Source of the DNA: Megaleporinus macrocephalus
Taxonomy: Eukaryota > Chordata > Actinopteri > Characiformes > Anostomidae
Direction of reading: 5' to 3'
DNA: 64,000 nt
NCBI GenBank assembly: GCA_021613375.1
Contig: CM038725.1
Coordinates: 14,779,589-14,843,588, forward strand
Shown here one piece after another: positions 36,701-48,846 of this stretch. The translations under genes were made by a program, and so were the position numbers. The stretch's first letter is position 1; each line of letters opens with the position of its first letter. The notes beneath the pieces were generated by a model, which saw only the letters and a list, made by a program, of their open reading frames with translations, was not told the origin of the DNA and made no database searches.

Positions 36701-39700
36701 ATTGCTCCTCGTCCTGGATCTCTAGATTACATTTCTTATTTGAAATGACTTTCTACATACGCTCATAACAGCTTTACCTTGAGCTCCATGTCGCCGAGTC
36801 GCAGCTCAATCCCAGCGCGCATCTCACCAACTTCCCTTTGGAGCTTCATGATTTCCAACTCTCTAGCTTTGACATCACCTGACAGCTGAGCTATGCTGGC
36901 ATCACACCTAATGAAATAAGAGCATAAGTGGATCAACATGCGAACAAGGTCTTGGCATCAAATCATCAAATTACTAGTTATAGGGGCCCATATTGAAGAA
37001 AAGTGAATTTATCTTGTAAGACTATCTATAGATGCACTACAGTCCATTTAGAATTCATTGTGGTTGTCATAACCATGAACCATGAAGTTTACATATCATG
37101 GCTGTCCAAGGAAGAGCTCTAAAGTTGTCCTGTACATTTGCTTTTAACAAGATCTTTGGACAGCAATGATATATGACTGCCTATTCAGTCTACCCATTTT
37201 AGGTATAAGAAGTGCAGTAGTGTCTATAGTTGAGTTACTGGAGTGAAATTTTGTAGGGAACACTACTCAACCTGGTACTGTTCCTGACTGTCAGAAAGCA
37301 AATATATCATCGACTTCCAAAAGATATGGCTGAGTTTTTTTTTCAGCTTGAAAAAACCAGATTCGTGCTGCAGTAGTGATGAAGTATTGTGACCTACAGG
37401 CTACATGGAAAGCATCTATGACTGCAGTAAGTAGGGGTGTGTTTAAAAAATCGATTTTTCGATTTAAATCGATCTTCATTTGAAAAATCCGATATCGATT
37501 CGTATAAACCCGAGATCGACCTTTAAAATTAACATTGGATTTAAAAACCATGACAGTATATAAACATATAAACACTAATGTTTTTAGTAATGGTTGGTTG
37601 AGTGTTCCTTGTACATTTACCACATTAAATGAAAATCTCCTTTCATATTCAAACAAAACATATTATTGTAACTGAAATATCCCTAAATGAATCAATATTG
37701 AATTGAATTGAATTGAATCAAATTGAATCGGAAATCGAATTGAATTGGGACCTTGTTAATCGGGATCAAATCGATCCGGGAAATCAGTGGCGATACCCAG
37801 CCCTAGCAGTAAGTATGTTTCAAGCCCTTAAACCCATCATTTCAACCCCTTTAATTTCCCATCTTTGCATGGTCAATCATCGTTGAAGGCCATTTAAACG
37901 ACATGAGGTCATTAAATCTACAGAATAGATTAATCTGTTCTGCCTGCCCCAGACCTCTCATCAATACTTGCTCACTAAATCTGTCCATTCGTTGTGACGT
38001 GCAGTGATTCTGTACACATCAGAAACGGATAAGAGAGGGTTAACTCTCATATTTTCATGCTATGGCTCTGAAAGGATGTGTAGCTTTCCAGAAGCCCTTT
38101 CTGTGAAAAGAAAATAGAGCAAAAAGAAGAAACACTACAAATAAAACTAAGAAGCTACTAGTGTTTAGAGAATGACTGACCACCTCAGAGTCCAGACCTC
38201 AGCACTCTGACCTTGTTCTTCAATACCAGCACAGAGGTATTATTTGGGTGGTGGATCATCTTCAGCACTGCTGTGACACTGACTTGATGGTGTGTTAGTG
38301 TGTTGTGCTGGTGTGAGTGGATCAGACACAAGAGTGCTGTTGAAGTTTTTTTAAACGCTGTGTCCACTTACTGTCCACTTCTTTCTTGTTGGTTCACCTC
38401 GTAGATGTAAAATCAGAGACGATGGTTGCTGCACAGTTTGGTTTGTGTTGATCATCTTCTAGTCCTTCATCGTTGGTCACAGTGCACATTATGGCTGGAT
38501 ATTTTTGGTTGGTGGACAATTCCCAGTCCAGCAGTGACACTGAGGTGTTTACAAACTCCGGCAGCTCTGCTGTGCCTGGACCACTCAAACCAGAGCAACA
38601 CACGCCACAGCCATGTCAGTGTGACTGCAGTGCTGAGAATGAACCACCACCCAAATAATACCTGCTCTGTGGTGGTCCTGAGTGGGGCTCACTGGCAATA
38701 ACTGTGGGGTTATTGTTTTTTAATCATGTATGTTGAGTTAATGGAGATGAAGGCTTTAAGGCATTGTTTTCTGAATTGGCACACGAGTGTGCAGTGAACA
38801 CTGACTCTATTGCACAATAGAACTTTCCTCTCTGTGAAAAAAACAAACATGTCATGTATTTGCTGAAGAAGATGTAGGCAGATTAGAAGGAGGACAAGCG
38901 CAGGGGTGTGCATGCGTATGTGTGTATGTGTGTGTGCGCTGTCTCAATGACTTGACATCAGTGCTGTGACTGATACCTGGTTACTCTGCCCCGGAGGTCT
39001 CCAATGCCAGTCAAGTTCTTGTGGTCCAGCCTTTGAACTGCATACGTGGTCCCTGATGCTACACTGTCCCTCTGAACAATCTGAGCCTCCAGCACCTGTG
39101 AGTAACAGCTGGTTCAATATGTTTTCTTCAAATAATGAGCATGTCAAGTTGAAATGTGTGTTACTATGCTCATTGAGGCACGCTAAGCTATTTTATTCAA
39201 AAATCACTTCGTTGGTGTAAACTTGAACTAGAAATCAAGTATTTTTAGATGTTTTGTTTAATTAAGTGATGGAATGATAAACAATATAGTATAATTTCGT
39301 ATGCATTCGATTAAAACCTTCATCAACACTTCAGCTATGAGGTGTTTTAGATGATACTTTTACTATAAGTCCTTCCAGTAAGTCCACAACAAATAGGGTT
39401 GTTATCTAGTTTTAAAAGTTTTTTATTAACTTTAACTTGTTTTTAATGACTTGCATTTACTAGAGATGTTTTTAGGATTGTTATTATTATGAGTTTAACT
39501 GTAGAATGAATGCTCGCATTTCTTTTTGGGTAAAAAGGAAGTTGGCATGCCTGTTATTGGTTGTGGTTGGCGAGGTGTTACAGAAATGCATTTCTTTTAT
39601 GTGTTTATATGCTGGATACTGGGCATCACTGGGCTTTGAGGTTGATTATGAATTGTGGTCCTCTTACTCATCACTGTGTGTTGTATTAAAGAAGCACACT

Positions 39701-42039
39701 GGTCTTCCCTGGGTGCACGCCATCTCCATCACCAGCATGATTTCATATTTTAAACTCCTTGTTTATTTGTCTTTTCTTTAAAAAAAAGTATTTAAGCATT
39801 GAAAACACAGTCTTTCATCCATCTATGTGTTGCAAGATTAAATAAAAATAAAGATTTAAGAGACTGTACAGTTGTATCATTGTAACAGTTCAAGAACTTA
39901 GTGAAATCGATTGTTTGAAGTATTGTTCTTGTGTAAATTATTCTGTTGTAACCTTGTTCTGTTGCCATTCTTGTAAAAGAGATCTCAATGGGATTAAAAC
40001 TAAGATTTAAAGAAATGAAAAATTGCCGTTCTAGTCACAACAGTTAGTGAAAACAATAACGTTAGTCATCTTTAATAAATCATCAGTTATGTTTATGGTG
40101 AAAATCTGCCCTCAGAGTAGATATTAATAAATAGTAAGAGTCTGATGCCCCTGAAATATATGAGTTTTTGCTGTGATTTCTCTGAAAAAAGCCAGCAAAT
40201 GTGTGCTGGGTCCCTTTAGCAGTTTTATTGTTTTGTTCCTTTGGAAAAGATGGACAGATTTAATAAATGCAGCACCACTATTTAATTTTGTGTATTTCCT
40301 AGCAGTGTGTCATTTCAAGAAAAAAAATCTGGCGCCCACAGGGCAAACCATTTAAAAAGTTTTAGAGCTGAACAGCAGCTTTACTCCTCATTTTTACAGC
40401 TTGCCATTGCAACTTACTAACCTTAAATTTTCACGTTCTATATGGTCGCTGTCCAATAAACAACAGGTATCTCTAAAATGGCAAGTTTACAGGAGAGGCC
40501 AAAAACGTCTTCACTGTAATGTAAGTCAATGGAACCAGAATTCTTTCCAAGTTTTTGGAGTATTTCTATTGGTCTGTTCATCATGAAATTTTCTCACAGT
40601 GTAAACAGCTGCTGCTGCATTTAATTGCAGAGAAATGAAAATGGACAAAAATGGAAATACATGTTTTTCATTGGACAGCAACGATATGCAAGTAAACTAT
40701 ATGCCAAGACATAACCCCTAGAATTAATTACTTAATGGCCATTTTGACTGAAAAGAAACAAACTATATCTGCAAAAAAGCTTATATTATATAAACTGATG
40801 AAAAGGTGACTTAAGAAAAGCTCTATTATTCTGAAAGTAATCAACTACTCTAGTACATTAGACAGTCTTTCATAGCCAAGTCTCCATTTTTTGCTGTTTA
40901 CATTGTGTACATTTCTTGATGAAAGGACCAAAAGGAACCGCTCAAAATGACTTAATTAATTATTTATTTTTTTAAATTAGAATTTCGCATTCTAACAAAA
41001 CCTTCTCCAAAACTGTAACTTCACTGTTTTAATCAAAAGTCACAAGGTTTTGTTCTCACAGCGATGTCAGTAGATTTAGCTGCTTTGAATGTGGCTGCAT
41101 TAAATGATTCTGTGTGTAATCAGGCACACTGTGAACCGAGCTATTGTTTAATCCCTGATAGAGGCGTGTGGTTTGATAGCTGGTTTGATGGAAGCCTTTG
41201 TTTTTGTTTTGTTTTCGCATCTCATCTGCGGCGCAGAGGCCATTCTTCGCAGTCCCTCTGACATCACTCTGTGGAGAACAGCTTGTTCTGCCACAGATGA
41301 CCCATGGACATTGATTTATTTAATGAAACTACTTTTATGTTCCATTCCTACATGATGTATCCCTCTTAGCTAAATGGTGCTATTGGCGACTGCTCTGGCA
41401 ACCTCCTGCCGTTTATTGCACGTCATTAAAATTTTTGCTTACACGTGAGGAATGAGTGAAGATGAGTGGGCGAGATGCGGTTAACTCTGGCATTTCTTCA
41501 GTGTAATTAAACTGATAGGAAGAGAGGTGGAAATAAAACACTTTATAGTTTTACTTTGGACCGTTTTCCAGGCATATTAAATTTCAGGTGGTGTTGAGCT
41601 GTGAAGAACTAGTGTTGTCTACTATTGACTGTCTGATCGAATGTAATTTAGTTGGAAGAAGTGCAGCCACTCAGTGCCTTTGTATGGGGGAAAGGTAGAG
41701 CTTTTCTAATGTGATAATGTGAAAAAATGTGAAATATGATCTGTGACTTCACCTTAGATGAAGGAACATGATTGATGCTTGTCTGCTACACAGTTTCAGT
41801 GACACTGATAAGAAAGTAAACTTAAACTCAAATCCAGGTAACCTGAATATCCTTGCTGAGCTGTTTGACGATATGTGTGATGATCTGAATGTGGTTCTCT
41901 AGAAGTTTCCTAGCAGATGCCTCCATCAGGACAGATCCCTGGGTGGCACGGAGACTGCTGACCATGTCCTCTTTGATGCGGAGGGCTTGCTGTAGCAAGG
42001 TGGCCAAGGTTTGCTCTTGTCCGGTCATCTCCAAGTACA
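28694..42039 (-). CDS. fam81b: FAM81B, coiled-coil protein, last seven coding exons
   Basis: Exons, in transcript order, are 42039-41843, 39095-38977, 36907-36778, 32837-32731, 30970-30838, 30598-30403 and 28827-28694 (stop TGA at 28696-28694). Every junction is GT-AG and in phase. They give about 337 residues rich in heptad-like Leu/Glu/Lys, so mostly coiled coil. FAM81 family landmarks are ALRIKEDMVSSLRATQ, ARKLLENHI with IVKQLSKDIQ, LTGIGDLRGRVTRCDASIAQ, and a C-terminal GFQSALDAIASLR. Function is poorly known; the family is linked to testis and cilia (B) and to synaptic density (A). FAM81B is preferred over FAM81A because the position between ttc37 and mctp1 matches the human order. The first visible exon begins mid-codon, so at least one upstream exon is missing from my model. 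Confidence 0.88.
29449..29491. repeat. (TG)n microsatellite
   Basis: An uninterrupted TG array of about 21 units in the last fam81b intron. The rest of 28828-30402 shows no exon or clear element. Confidence 0.92.
31010..31580. repeat. Degenerate ATTGG-bearing minisatellite in a fam81b intron
   Basis: A 570-bp tract is built from diverged units of about 24-31 bp around CTGATTGGCTGGCTGAA and ACTGTACT. Unit anchors are seen near 31100, 31175, 31228, 31253, 31281, 31308, 31333, 31364, 31389 and 31418. Many units contain ATTGG, the inverted CCAAT pentamer. Confidence 0.75.
31581..32730. other. fam81b intron, no element recognised
   Basis: I see no exon, simple array or transposon terminus in this stretch. 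Open frames are short and show no family resemblance. Confidence 0.4.
33050..33690. mobile_element. Palindromic DNA element, copy 1 (fam81b intron)
   Basis: The right arm has AATAATACCTGCTCTGTGG (about 33488) and CACTGCAGTGCTGAGAATGA. The left arm has partial inverses near 33135-33200. The centre includes CATCCTGTGACCACTGATTA. It shares sequence and order with copies at 38195, 47925 and 58895. There is no coding capacity. Confidence 0.75.
33771..34350 (+). mobile_element. Third Tc1-type relic, internally deleted
   Basis: It starts CAGGGGTTGGACAATGAAAC after a TA dinucleotide, the terminus of a known fish Tc1 family. It keeps a helix-turn-helix fragment (RATVSRAMSAWL) and the transposase C-terminus around the last acidic residue (DLNIIEPLWGVLEERVKKRF). 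The middle is deleted, stops interrupt it, and the right terminus is lost in a TA-rich tract. Confidence 0.85.
34386..34800. other. fam81b intron stretch, possible conserved non-coding block
   Basis: After a short (TG)n array (about 34403-34427), 34550-34800 is non-repetitive, of balanced composition and without splice-bordered frames. It looks like unique sequence. Conservation cannot be judged from one genome. Confidence 0.3.
35127..35530. mobile_element. Tc1/mariner-type MITE
   Basis: The 404-bp element is flanked by TA (35125-35126, 35531-35532). The left end is CACTATCAATCAAAGGTTTG and the reversed right end is CACTACCAATCAAAAAGTTA; 19 of the first 24 bases agree. The TA target and CACT start place it with Tc1/mariner. 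It has no transposase. Confidence 0.8.
35533..36777. other. fam81b intron, nothing recognised
   Basis: A+T-rich sequence with no exon, array or transposon end that I can support. Confidence 0.4.
37090..37176. mobile_element. 87-bp miniature foldback of the CATTGGAC-GC MITE family
   Basis: ATATCATGGCTGTCCAAGGA (from 37093) is inverted at the right end as ATATCATTGCTGTCCAAAGA (18 of 20 match). The terminus is the same as that of the element at 40439-40690, so this is a deletion derivative in a fam81b intron. Confidence 0.65.
37432..37805. mobile_element. Short hAT-type element with perfect 8-bp target duplication
   Basis: The 374-bp element starts TAGGGGTGTG and ends CCCAGCCCTA, flanked by GCAGTAAG on both sides (37424-37431, 37806-37813). 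The interior is rich in ATCGATTT and GAATTGAATT. No transposase frame is present. Confidence 0.87.
38195..38692. mobile_element. Palindromic DNA element, copy 2 (fam81b intron)
   Basis: The left arm reads CAGAGGTATTATTTGGGTGG and the right arm its inverse, CCACCCAAATAATACCTGCT. The centre has CACAGTTTGGTTTGTGTTG and GATATTTTTGGTTGGTGGAC. The outer ends are lost. Confidence 0.8.
39100..40430. other. fam81b first visible intron, left part
   Basis: No exon or element is supported here. A 91-codon frame at 39506-39781 has no splice sites or family likeness and I treat it as chance. Confidence 0.4.
40439..40690. mobile_element. MITE family with CATTGGAC-GC terminus, copy 2
   Basis: The left end TATATGGTCGCTGTCCAATA and the reversed right end CATATCGTTGCTGTCCAATG form an imperfect terminal inverted repeat of about 20 bp. 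The interior resembles 26725-26885. It is non-coding. Confidence 0.65.
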
Positions 42040-42204
42040 CTGGCCTTTATGAAAAGGTAGAATGTTTCTTTAATTTTTTTAATATAGGGTTAATGTGTTG
42101 GTTAGGCTCTTTTATGTGTGGAGTTTTATTAAATATTCATCAAGTAATACAGGATTTTTTTAAACATGAATATGAAAAGAGATCATTGTGTTGTTACTGT
42201 AAAT

Positions 42205-42250
42205 AAACTTTTCCCCACTGTGGGACTAATAAAGGATTATCTTATCTTAA
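42205..42250 (+). mobile_element. Non-LTR retroelement 3' tail
   Basis: TTTTCCCCACTGTGGGACTA, then ATAAAGGATT, ends in ATCTT repeats. It is the same end as the fragment at 3700-3955. Confidence 0.65.
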
Positions 42251-42769
42251 ACCACTACTGTATAAATAGATTTGCCACCTGCATTTGGGTATTTGTTATT
42301 CAGTGTAAATAATTATAATTCACACTAAAATTTTGAACTGAGTGAAGGTAAAATATGAGATTTTATATGAGATTATATGAGATTCCCTCAGAATTGACAA
42401 TTTATTGCGAGAGTAGAAATTCATACTTGAAATACATATGTAAAAGTTTATATGTCCTGGTCAAATTACATGTTTATTATTTATTAAATGAAAATAAGTT
42501 AACACACAGGGAACAAACTTAAATTGATTTTTCAGCAATCTTTATTTTAACAAATTTAACAAATTTAACAAAATAAAAAATATTGCGCAGTAGCGTAGAG
42601 ACATATTTTATTATGCATGTTGGTCGAATAGGCTGAATTTAGATTTATGTTATACTTTCAACAACATTTGACTAACATTAAACCATCAGGGACAGACACA
42701 TAGATATAGATAGAGCTTAGATTGTCTACATTACAAGACATATGAGTAACTGAACAGGCAGCTTCTACA

Positions 42770-43000
42770 GTGTAAAGGGGACATGTTTAAGGCTGCAATG
42801 TTTTCCAAAACACAATATTTTTCTTATACTGTGCACTTATATTTACCCTCTGTCTGAAACGGTCTGTTATAGCCTCTGTGTTCTTAAGCCCCACCCCCCT
42901 GATTGGCCAGCTCACCTACTCTTTTCTGCCTTCAGCACTGCTGTGTCTGTTCTGATAATGGTGTTTGTTCTGCCCTATCAATTTGAGCCAGAGTCTGATC
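42770..43000 (-). repeat. Interspersed repeat family member, copy 2
   Basis: The reverse complement of 42840-42905 matches 22083-22137 (CTTAA, ACACAG, TAACAGA, TTTCAG in order). Its end reads CCTTTACACTG. The class is unknown. Confidence 0.45.
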
Positions 43001-43984
43001 CTGAAAGTCAGGTAGAACAATTTGCTAGACCTGATTCACCTTTGCAAGCTCGACTGGAGCAGGGTGCTTTAGAGTGGTAGGTGTTTACTGTTTATTCCAC
43101 TTTTTCTCTGTGTTGTCTGAGGGTGTGCCAACTTTGCCAAGCATCAAGGATTGTGTTAAGAGATAACATCACAGAGAAAAGGGCTGGAATTCCTACAAGT
43201 CGTTTCAGGCAGCTGAGAAAAACTTTAAACTTTGTAATATTGAACTTTGCAGACTGTTTACAGGCTCAAAAACTATATAGCACATCAAAGGACAGGGATA
43301 CAAACATAAAAGGTCCTATTTAAGTCAAACAAGAAGAAACTGCTAGACAGGTGAGCAGAAAACCCAGAGACGTAGCCATGAACAGTCTGTTCTGATATGC
43401 TAGTAAGTTAATGAAAGTGAACAGTCAACAGTCAATAAGGCAAACTACAAGTTACCAGCTTCCATTTACTGTTAGCCATGTTCACATATTTGGTTGAGCT
43501 GCTCCTTTAATAGTTATAGGTAACATTCAGAGGCCTTGGGAAACACACTAAATAGACAAAATATTCAGTGCAGTGGAAACATTGAGCTCTATGAGCAGTG
43601 CTTCTCCTCAGTTCTGTTCAATTTCGTGAGCAAACCCTGAGGACCTCCTCAAACCACATCAGCCATCGATTATCTGCCTTCATGTGCTGTGTCAAGCTGA
43701 TGATCGTTTCAGATTAGAAGTTTATTTAATAATGGCAAAATCAAATAACTGAAAGGTCACTGTTTCACATTGAAGCCAAACGCCCAACTACTTGAACTGG
43801 ACATTTCATTAACAGCACTCTGCATGATGAGAGTATTACCTTCCATGCTGCTTATAATGCCTCATATATAAAGACACTGCTTAAAGTTTTATCTTAGAGA
43901 TGTATGTCAAACCCAGACCCATTTAGTTTGGACATTGTATACTTATTACAGTGCACTGTTTAAATGGTTTGCATATAATCATGC

Positions 43985-44130
43985 GCAAACGTTTGGGTGT
44001 CCCTGGTCAAATTGAAAGTTTTGTTGATTTCCTAAGAAACATGCACACTTTTTGTTTATTTGCTGAACATCTTGGAGAAAAAATAAAACATAAAATGCAC
44101 TAAAATGCCTAATAGGAATTTGTTCCCCCT
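43985..44130. mobile_element. Mariner-like terminal fragment
   Basis: GCGCAAACGTTTGGGTGTCC followed by CTGGTCAAATTG resembles the terminus of fish mariner elements that begin with a GCAAA-GTTTGGG motif. Only one end is present. Confidence 0.45.
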
Positions 44131-45746
44131 GTATGATGTGCTAACTTATTTTCACTTAGAAACTATTATATATTATATATAATATATAGACAGTATTATA
44201 TATTTCCAACATCACAACTGTACAGCAGAAGCATTCAAAATGCAACAAATAGATTTAGTCATAGCTATGTTTTCCTTTAAATGGAATTTCTATTTAAAAT
44301 CCTGTGTAATCCAAGACTAGGATCAAGCCCAGTCTAAGAAACTGGGATTGCTTGAAACTATCTAGATATCTGCACAAGTAGTGAATTCAGCTATTTTGCA
44401 TTGTGCCTAGTGCTGACACAAGTGTTCGACTGAGTACTGTTCATAGAAAATCACGAAGCACATGAGCCTAAGGTCACCACGCTCAATACCAAGCATTGTG
44501 CTACAGGGCTATAAAGCTACCCAGCGCTGGGCTGTAGAGTACAACCCAAAAGCATTCTCTAAAGTGATGGGCCTCCATCCAACAGCTCTGGATTAAATTA
44601 GAGTAAATAGAGTTTGTGATTCAGAACTAACCTGACCTCACTAATGCTCTTGTGGCTGAATGCAATGTCAAATCCTAACACATCCTTTTCAACATCTAAT
44701 GTAAAGCCTTTCTAGAGCTCACTATTAATTCTTTATATTTCATCCAATAAATCGTATTGGAAAAGAAGGTGTCTACATTTTAAAATTATTTTTTTTATAT
44801 TTATTTTTATAAATATATAATAACATTTGTAGAAAGCCCCTTTGTTCGATGAAGCTTGCTTGAGCTGAAACTTCTCAGTGTGGTTCATTAACAGGACCCA
44901 GCTTAGCCACAATACGGTCACTCTAAAATATTTACAAACACAAATATGCATAATATGGAACATTTGATTTAACAGTCTATAGACCTACTGTTCAGAAATA
45001 GGCTGGACAGGCTGTAAGGCTCTTTTATCAGGCTGGCCTTCACTTCTACTGCCTTTTGGCATCAGGATTTTCTGTGAATAACAAAGAGGTTTTTGGACTG
45101 TATTATTACTCTACTTGCACCTGCTTCATAGCTTTAACTTCTTAGCTTGACCTTTTCCAGAAAAAAAAGTATCTGCAGCCAAACGCTCTTCTAACGTGAA
45201 CAAAGCTGATAAAAGCAACGGACTTGCTTTTACTTAAACTGAACACAAGATTTTTTTTCAAACTGAACACAAGAACTGAATTCTATTTTGATGCTGACAA
45301 CAGAACTCACCTGCAGGTTGGCTTCCTGTTGTCTGGTGGGTGCACTGCACGTCTGTTGTTTATCTTGATCTCTTAGCTACTGCAGTAAGTGCTTTGTGGG
45401 TGTGTCTGTGCACTTGACAACCGGACAATATTTGAAATGTTTTCATCTGGACCCTCAGATACTTTGAATTTAATTTGAGCTCACTACTAGGCACATTTTC
45501 AGTGAACTGTTTTAAAATGGCTTAAACGTATGAGGGGATCATCAGAGGATCATCCCATTAACCCTTATGTCCAGTGTCACTCTTTTAATGAACATAAATA
45601 TTACAGATCCTGAAAACTCATTAACGATCATTAAAAGTTCATTGGACTGCAACCATAATCTTGGACACTGTTGAAAGCTTTGTTGTGTAGTTGTGAGAAT
45701 CATTCTAATGTATTACAAAGGCAGAGAAAAAAAAAAAAAAGAAAAA

Positions 45747-45750
<4 letters not shown>

Positions 45751-45820
<70 letters not shown>
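45751..45820. repeat. (TA)n array
   Basis: A pure TA run of about 70 bp after an A-rich tract (45727-45750). Confidence 0.92.
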
Positions 45821-45824
<4 letters not shown>

Positions 45825-47612
45825 TCAATCCTTTGGTCACTACTGATAAAAATAAAACAATAGAGTACATCCTGATTTAATGGTGAATAAAAGTAGAACA
45901 ATTGTTGGATATTCACCCTGACATTTAATTCTAGACTTAAGTAATTTAGTTAAATATACCATTATAACAGTATAATAACCTACATAAACTTGAATTACTG
46001 GACACGAGAGGGTTATTGACAGCTCACTGTGGTTGACTTGTCTAAGTGCTGAAATCTTTATTAGCCAGTCTGACTAATATTCTTGTAAATGTGTTGATGA
46101 TAGCTCTAATGTCTACCAGAGCCATTCTCTCTACAGAACGCTTTCATTTCAGCACCTTCTCGTTACGCAACTCACAGTTTGCATCATGCGCCTCAGTTTC
46201 ATCTATGAGTGGTGATAGCCTCGGTAGGGAAATTAACTCAACTCTCTGTTGTACTGTTGCCTACCAAGAGGAACTGCAAATGAAATAATTTCCACATAAT
46301 TTAACGCTTTACTCTCCAAATGGGCTGTTTAAACTGCAGCTGTTATTTCTGGATAGTATGATGAGAAGCACTAAAACTCAATGTTCTGAGGCAAATGTGT
46401 TTTTACGGTTTGGGTGGATTGCCCTGAATTTGTTTCATATGTTGAATCTATTAGGTGGATTGAGTGACAATCCCACATGTAGGTATGCGTGTGTAGGAGG
46501 GCTTACTTTCATTTTTCCAGCCTGGGAACCCCAGAAACTTCACTGACTTCACTCATTTGCAAATTTATGTTTGTCAGTAAGGGCTTCTTGACAGCTACAC
46601 ATCCTTTCAGACCTATATGGTTTTGTTGTTTTCTTACAGTGGAGCTAGTGACTGGAACATCTGTGTCAGATCTGAAGCAAGAGGGAGCTCATTAGTCCTT
46701 TTTTTTAACTCCACTGCAAGTGGATTGTCTTCTATCAAACCTAATGTTCTCTGAAATATAATCTGAAAATGATTACAGGAGCAATTTGTAAGATGACGCA
46801 ACCTGTAGAATTCCTACTTTTAACAAATAATGGGCAGAGCACCAGAAAGTTGTGGTGTCCATTGCAAGGAACTCGCAGTCCCTCCTTCTCAATGTTAACA
46901 TTTACAGCTGTTTACTTACTAGTCTAAAAGAAACGTTGCAAGTTCAGCATCTAACCTCATCTCTTCACTCGTCAGTAGCGAGTCCACCGGTGGAGTGCCA
47001 ATATTAAGTCTCCTGCCGCGTTTGTTTTTATTTTTGTTTGAGTGGGCTGTTATGTTGTGTTGTGTTGAGTTTCAGTCATTGTTGCTTTTACTCCTACTTT
47101 CATTTGCTATGATCTAAGCAGGAATAGTATATTTCTAACAAATTTAAGGCACAAAGATATCTCTTTTGATAATTTATCTTAATATATGTCAATTCTGAAA
47201 TGTTTTAAACTAAAAATCTTGCAAAATGCACCCTTAACTTGCGGTAATGTCTGTTTTGACTGGAAATAAAACAACTAAAAGGCTGCCTGACTTTTGCAGT
47301 GTTGTAAATACATGAGAAATTTCATGTCGAAGAAATACTACGAAGTTTATTAACCAGATCTCCACCTCTGTATCACAGATTACACTAATACATTTTGCTG
47401 TTCCTTTTAAAAAGAACCTTTCCATTAAGGCACCAGCCCTTTGGATTATATTATAAATGTGCTAAGTACAGGGAAGTTATTGACAGTAATCTCTGATGTA
47501 TTATATATATTTAAGTATTATAGTTAATACTAGCAGGTGACAAATGTATAGACAAAACTAACGTGAATGTGTAGAGAAAATGGAATATAAGCTTCATTAA
47601 AAAGGGAGAACA

Positions 47613-47630
47613 AGAGAGAGAGAGAGAGAG
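47613..47630. repeat. (GA)n microsatellite
   Basis: Nine AG units. Confidence 0.8.
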
Positions 47631-47924
47631 CGCAACAAAATACAATCAGCTCCCCTTGGATTTCTCCTTTCCTACTTCAATTATCCACTTGTCTATTTTG
47701 GTGATTATGCACCTTCAGTTAACTCAGACTCCTGCTTTTCCCATTCTAACATTTTGATTATGAGTGGACATACACACGAGGAAACAGAAAGGTCATACAT
47801 TGTTTCTAGTCTATCAGCAAAAAGTATTGTTTTACCTGTAAATGTACCAGTAAATGTACCTGTATGTAATAAATAATAATAAAGTGACTGTAAGTTCTCT
47901 GCATACTTTGTTAGCAACCCATTA

Positions 47925-48452
47925 CCCCAGTCAGGGCCCCCACAGGACCACAACAGAGCAGGTATTATTTCTGTGGCGGATCATTCTCAGCCACTGCATT
48001 GACACTGATGTGGTGATGGAGTGTTGGCGTGTGTTGTGCTGATATGAATGGATCACCTCAGTGTCACTGCTGGACTGAGAGTAATCCACCAACCAGGAAC
48101 ATCTGGTCAACAGCATCCTGTGACCACTAGAGAATGACCAACACAAACTGTGCAGCCACTATTGATTTTACATCGGTAAGAGGGACCAGCAAGGTAGTAG
48201 AGTCTAATAGAGTGGACAGTTTTTGAAAACTCAGAACTGCTTTGTCTGATCCACCACCCACATAATACTCTTTGGTGGTCCTGTTGGGGTCCTGGCCATT
48301 GATGGTAAAAGGGAGCTAACAAAGTATATAATAAAATGAACTACGGCCTGTAATTGTAGAAATACAAAGTGCTCCTGTATGGTAAGTGGAACTAATAAAA
48401 TGGACAATGAGCGTACATACATTGTACCTAATGAAGTGGTCTGTGGGGTGTA
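47925..48452. mobile_element. Palindromic DNA element, copy 3 (intergenic)
   Basis: The left arm has CAGAGCAGGTATTATTTCTG and the centre has CATCCTGTGACCACTAGAGA. The right arm is shortened (TGATCCACCACCCACATAAT), and the outer part GTAAGTGGAACTAATAAAAT matches the outer part of copy 4. Confidence 0.8.
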
Positions 48453-48528
48453 TGTAATTACAGTGTCACATATGTGTTATATGTAAGTAGCTATATGTAA
48501 TAATAACATTCCCAATATATCTTATATG

Positions 48529-48846
48529 CTTAAAACGATGGTTCATCAAAGGTTCCTTGGTAAAGAAAATGGTTTTGTATAGAACGATGAACCCTCAAAG
48601 AACCAGTTGCATGACTAAAGGGTTTTCTGCATTGTGAAATGGTTCTTTAGATTGATGGAGAATGTGTTGTAGCCTATATGGTTCTATACAGAACCTAATT
48701 GGAAAGAGTTCTACAAAGCACATCTTCAGTCTCACGATGCAGAGGACCCCTTATTTATGCAAAGGTTTCTTTGAGTCTTTATGGTTTTATATAGAACCAT
48801 TCTGCTTACTAAGGAACCTTTGAGGAACCGTGTTTTTTAAGAGTGT
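48529..48846. mobile_element. Foldback MITE rich in GGTTC/GAACC
   Basis: The left TCAAAGGTTCCTTGGTA pairs with the right TACTAAGGAACCTTTGA (one mismatch), and CTTAAAA pairs with the TTTTTTAAGAG end. Internal AAATGGTTCT and TAGAACCATT units recur. This matches a common fish MITE type; no coding sequence is present. Confidence 0.75.

Noticed and set aside
39506..39781. 91-codon plus-strand frame with hydrophobic segments
   Set aside because: It lies in a fam81b intron, with no splice borders, promoter or family likeness.
42911..42966. Minus-strand segment with acceptor and donor upstream of fam81b (frame TNTIIRTDTAVLKAEK)
   Set aside because: It lies within a repeat-like region (42770-43000). 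The phase would fit only if an alternative acceptor were used at the next exon, and there is no family similarity.
45311..45376. Possible fam81b 5' exon on the minus strand with good AG and GT borders (frame reads LRDQDKQQTC...)
   Set aside because: It ends in phase 0 in its open frame, while the next exon at 42039 needs phase 1. The frame that does fit runs into a stop and has no ATG.
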